Made by a program: the position numbers and the translations under genes
The notes under the pieces: generated by a model
Told to the model about the DNA's origin: nothing
The model's database searches: none
Seen by the model: only the letters and a program-made list of their open reading frames with translations
DNA from: Dromaius novaehollandiae
Taxonomy: Eukaryota; Chordata; Aves; Casuariiformes; Dromaiidae
Reading direction: 5' to 3'
Assembly (NCBI RefSeq): GCF_036370855.1
Contig: NC_088099.1
Coordinates: forward strand, 20,799,501-20,863,500
DNA length: 64,000 nt
Shown: positions 61,846-64,000 of the stretch, piece after piece
Position numbering within the stretch: position 1 is the stretch's first letter
How the letters are laid out: each line of letters starts with the position of its first letter

Positions 61846-64000
61846 GAGAAAGCAAGACCATGAAGTAGGAGAAAAGCTGTCATGCCACAAGCTTTTGTGA
61901 TAGAGCCCTCGTTACGAGGAGGCCAACCTGGCCCCCAAGCTACAGCCCCTTGCCAGTGTGGACTGTAAGGAACAGATACAGGAAAATATACCCAAAGGTG
62001 CAAGGGGTGGAGAGGACTCAGTCCCGCAGGTGGTGCAGCTTGCATGGGGGATACCTAATGATACCCTTAAATAACTTAAAAATTAAAAACAACCATCCCA
62101 TCACCACAAGCTGTAGTGGGGGGAAAGTATAAAAAAATAATTCACACTGCAGGAGAAGGCAAAAATGAATGCCCAGAAGTAATACAGGCCTTATTCTGAC
62201 ATACTTATTTATACTGAATTGTAAATTCCTGAGCAAAAAGTTCTTTTTCAAAGAGACTATTTACCGAGTGCTGCACTTCACCAAGCATAAAAAGAAGGCA
62301 GAACTAGGCTCTCCCTGACTATCACTCTTAGAAATGTACCGGAGCCAGTTCAGGTTTTCTCCTAAACTCTCTAACAGATAAAAAGCTGCCTGACTCTCAG
62401 CGCAAGGAAGAGGGCTCAGGTTCATTTGGCGTTATAACTGAAAATGGTCCATTTCTAGGATCTGAAAACTTGGGAGGAGGAGGGGCTGCGGGGCTCAATA
62501 ATGCCTTCCAGCGCCAGGTTTCACGAGCTGTAGCTGCCAGAGGAACAGATTTATTTTTAAAGAATATGTTTAAAACTGTTATTGTCAAAGTAGCTTCTCC
62601 CATTAGTCAAGAGCCCTCTAGAAATTAGATTTGATAAATGAATTGTCTGTCATTGTTCCAAGTGTATATTTACCAAATGAAAAAGACTTAGTATATTTGG
62701 AGGAGGATCTTTTTCCCTGTGTATCAGCATTAATTAAACATTCAAAGGACAGATCCTGCAATTATTATTCATGGTAGAAGTTAATCATAAGGAACTACCT
62801 TATCGAAACTCACCAAAGCAGCACAGAGAGCTAGAAAAGATATGGGAAGAAGTTCTGAAAATAGATTTTTATCTGATCGTTTCTTGCAATGATCTCTGCC
62901 ACTAAAAGCATCTGTGCTCCAAAGGCCTAAGACCCCAGGACATTCCTGACTATTAGAGTGCCAGGGCCATGTTAGGGTCTCAGCAAAAGTCCAGGGCCAG
63001 ATTCAACCAAATTCAGGATTTCTGCTCAGCGGGAAAGGCGGCTCCAACAGCTAGCGTGACTGGATAGAGAAGCCCCAGAAGGAAGATGCCTTGGGAAAGG
63101 GTGGGCATCCGACTTGCTCTGCCTGGCCTTCTTTTGGGCTTGCCAGCCCCACCAGTGTCCCTGCGGATCACACAGGAGCCCCCACAGTGGCAGGACATCA
63201 AGGTTTCTCGGCAGCAAAAGCAGCATAAGAAGCTCTCACCTCTGATCCCAGCCACTCACTCCCCTTCCACGCTGCAGTTTGTCATCCCCTAACCTGCAGC
63301 AATACAGCTGTGTTTATCTGCTTTGAGGCTGTGTAAGCAGTGCTTATAGTGTAGTCAACAGTTATTTTTTAAGCACATTTCCACCGTGCATAATGCTAGG
63401 AGGTCCAGAGACACTTTCACAAAGAGCAAGAAGGTCTCAAACTATTATTTAATTTTTAATATGTCATTAAGAATTTATCAGAAGGACTTCTGCAAATGGG
63501 ATCAAATGTTTTATTTCTAGAGCACTTTGATCTTTCACTGTTGCCAGTCTGAATTTTGGATATTCTCGGAACATTAACCAAGGCCAATAATGCACAAGTA
63601 CACCACAGTACACTTCAAGGGCTCGATTTTGCTCAAATTCTAGTCAATGTAATCTTGCCTTCCCTTTCAGCTGGAAAAAGACTGAACCCTGGCAACCTCT
63701 GAGATCCAACAGAAGAGCCCTGCCAAGTGCCCTCGACTCCTAATGCTAACAGAAAATGACAGCAGGCAAAGACTTTCTGCATCTTTTTAGAACAGTGATC
63801 TCCTTAAGTAATAATTAACTTTCCTTACCAGAATAAGCAAATAGCCCCCATCCTTTTATACATAGATTTATATAAAGATACATATATAGACGGATATCTT
63901 TATTTCTCAAATCATTGCTCTCAAATTTTATTAGAGGCAACTCACTCGATCAGCACCATAAAAGGCATGCCAGTTGTCTGCTAGACAGCTATGTCTCAGA

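Larger units (their letters stand above)
53992..64000 (-). other. SPAG6: SPAG6 intron 2 (partial) and possibly upstream sequence
   Basis: Over 10 kb upstream of exon 3 in which I could not find the sequence for the expected N-terminus (the RPQNIETLQNAG region of exon 2 or the MSQRQVLQ start). It is therefore most likely part of a long intron. It contains an ancient LINE, a tRNA-like SINE, a MIR-like fragment and simple repeats, listed separately. A frame of 138 codons at 61076-61492 (minus) and others show no known motif. Confidence 0.7.

Noticed and set aside
1..64000. CRISPR arrays, prokaryotic operons, tRNA or rRNA genes
   Set aside because: No regularly spaced direct repeats, ribosome-binding-site-led gene runs or intact tRNA cloverleaf seen; all context is vertebrate nuclear.

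Overview
The window is vertebrate nuclear DNA, most likely from a bird. The evidence is the CR1-type LINE remnants (including one typical avian CR1 3' end), the general scarcity of SINEs, and a split protein gene with GT-AG introns. No bacterial or viral gene organisation is present.

The one gene I can identify with confidence is SPAG6 (sperm-associated antigen 6, the PF16 orthologue of the axonemal central apparatus). It lies on the minus strand. Nine coding exons are placed to the base between 53991 and 30711. They correspond to exons 3 to 11 of the usual gene, and they encode about 467 residues running from an early armadillo repeat to the stop codon. Every junction keeps the reading frame. 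The first roughly 41 residues (exons 1 and 2) and the promoter are not in the window and should lie above 64000. Intron 8 appears to be a GC-AG intron.

Layout by region. 1-30182 is the flank 3' of SPAG6 and contains no protein gene I can name. It holds a MIR-like remnant (about 5119-5235), a possible conserved noncoding element (about 6300-6720), two CpG-rich islands (about 6885-7690 and 14905-15430), two exon-like segments with strong splice signals and matching phase on the plus strand (8078-8193 and 15512-15642), a decayed CR1 LINE (about 9770-12125) with a younger CR1 3' end inserted into it in reverse, an ancient LINE (about 19756-20475), and CT and CA microsatellites. 30183-53991 is the SPAG6 body. 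Its introns hold a 347-codon unspliced ORF of unknown meaning (33623-34666), a CR1 3' fragment and a tRNA-like SINE. 53992-64000 is part of SPAG6 intron 2 and carries another ancient LINE, a second copy of the same SINE, and a MIR-like fragment.

The unexplained material worth following up is the plus-strand pair of CpG islands and exon-like segments, the long ORF in intron 9, and the GC donor in SPAG6. I see no prokaryote-like system, CRISPR array or clear new protein family. Statements about human SPAG6 come from general knowledge of the family, not from a search.
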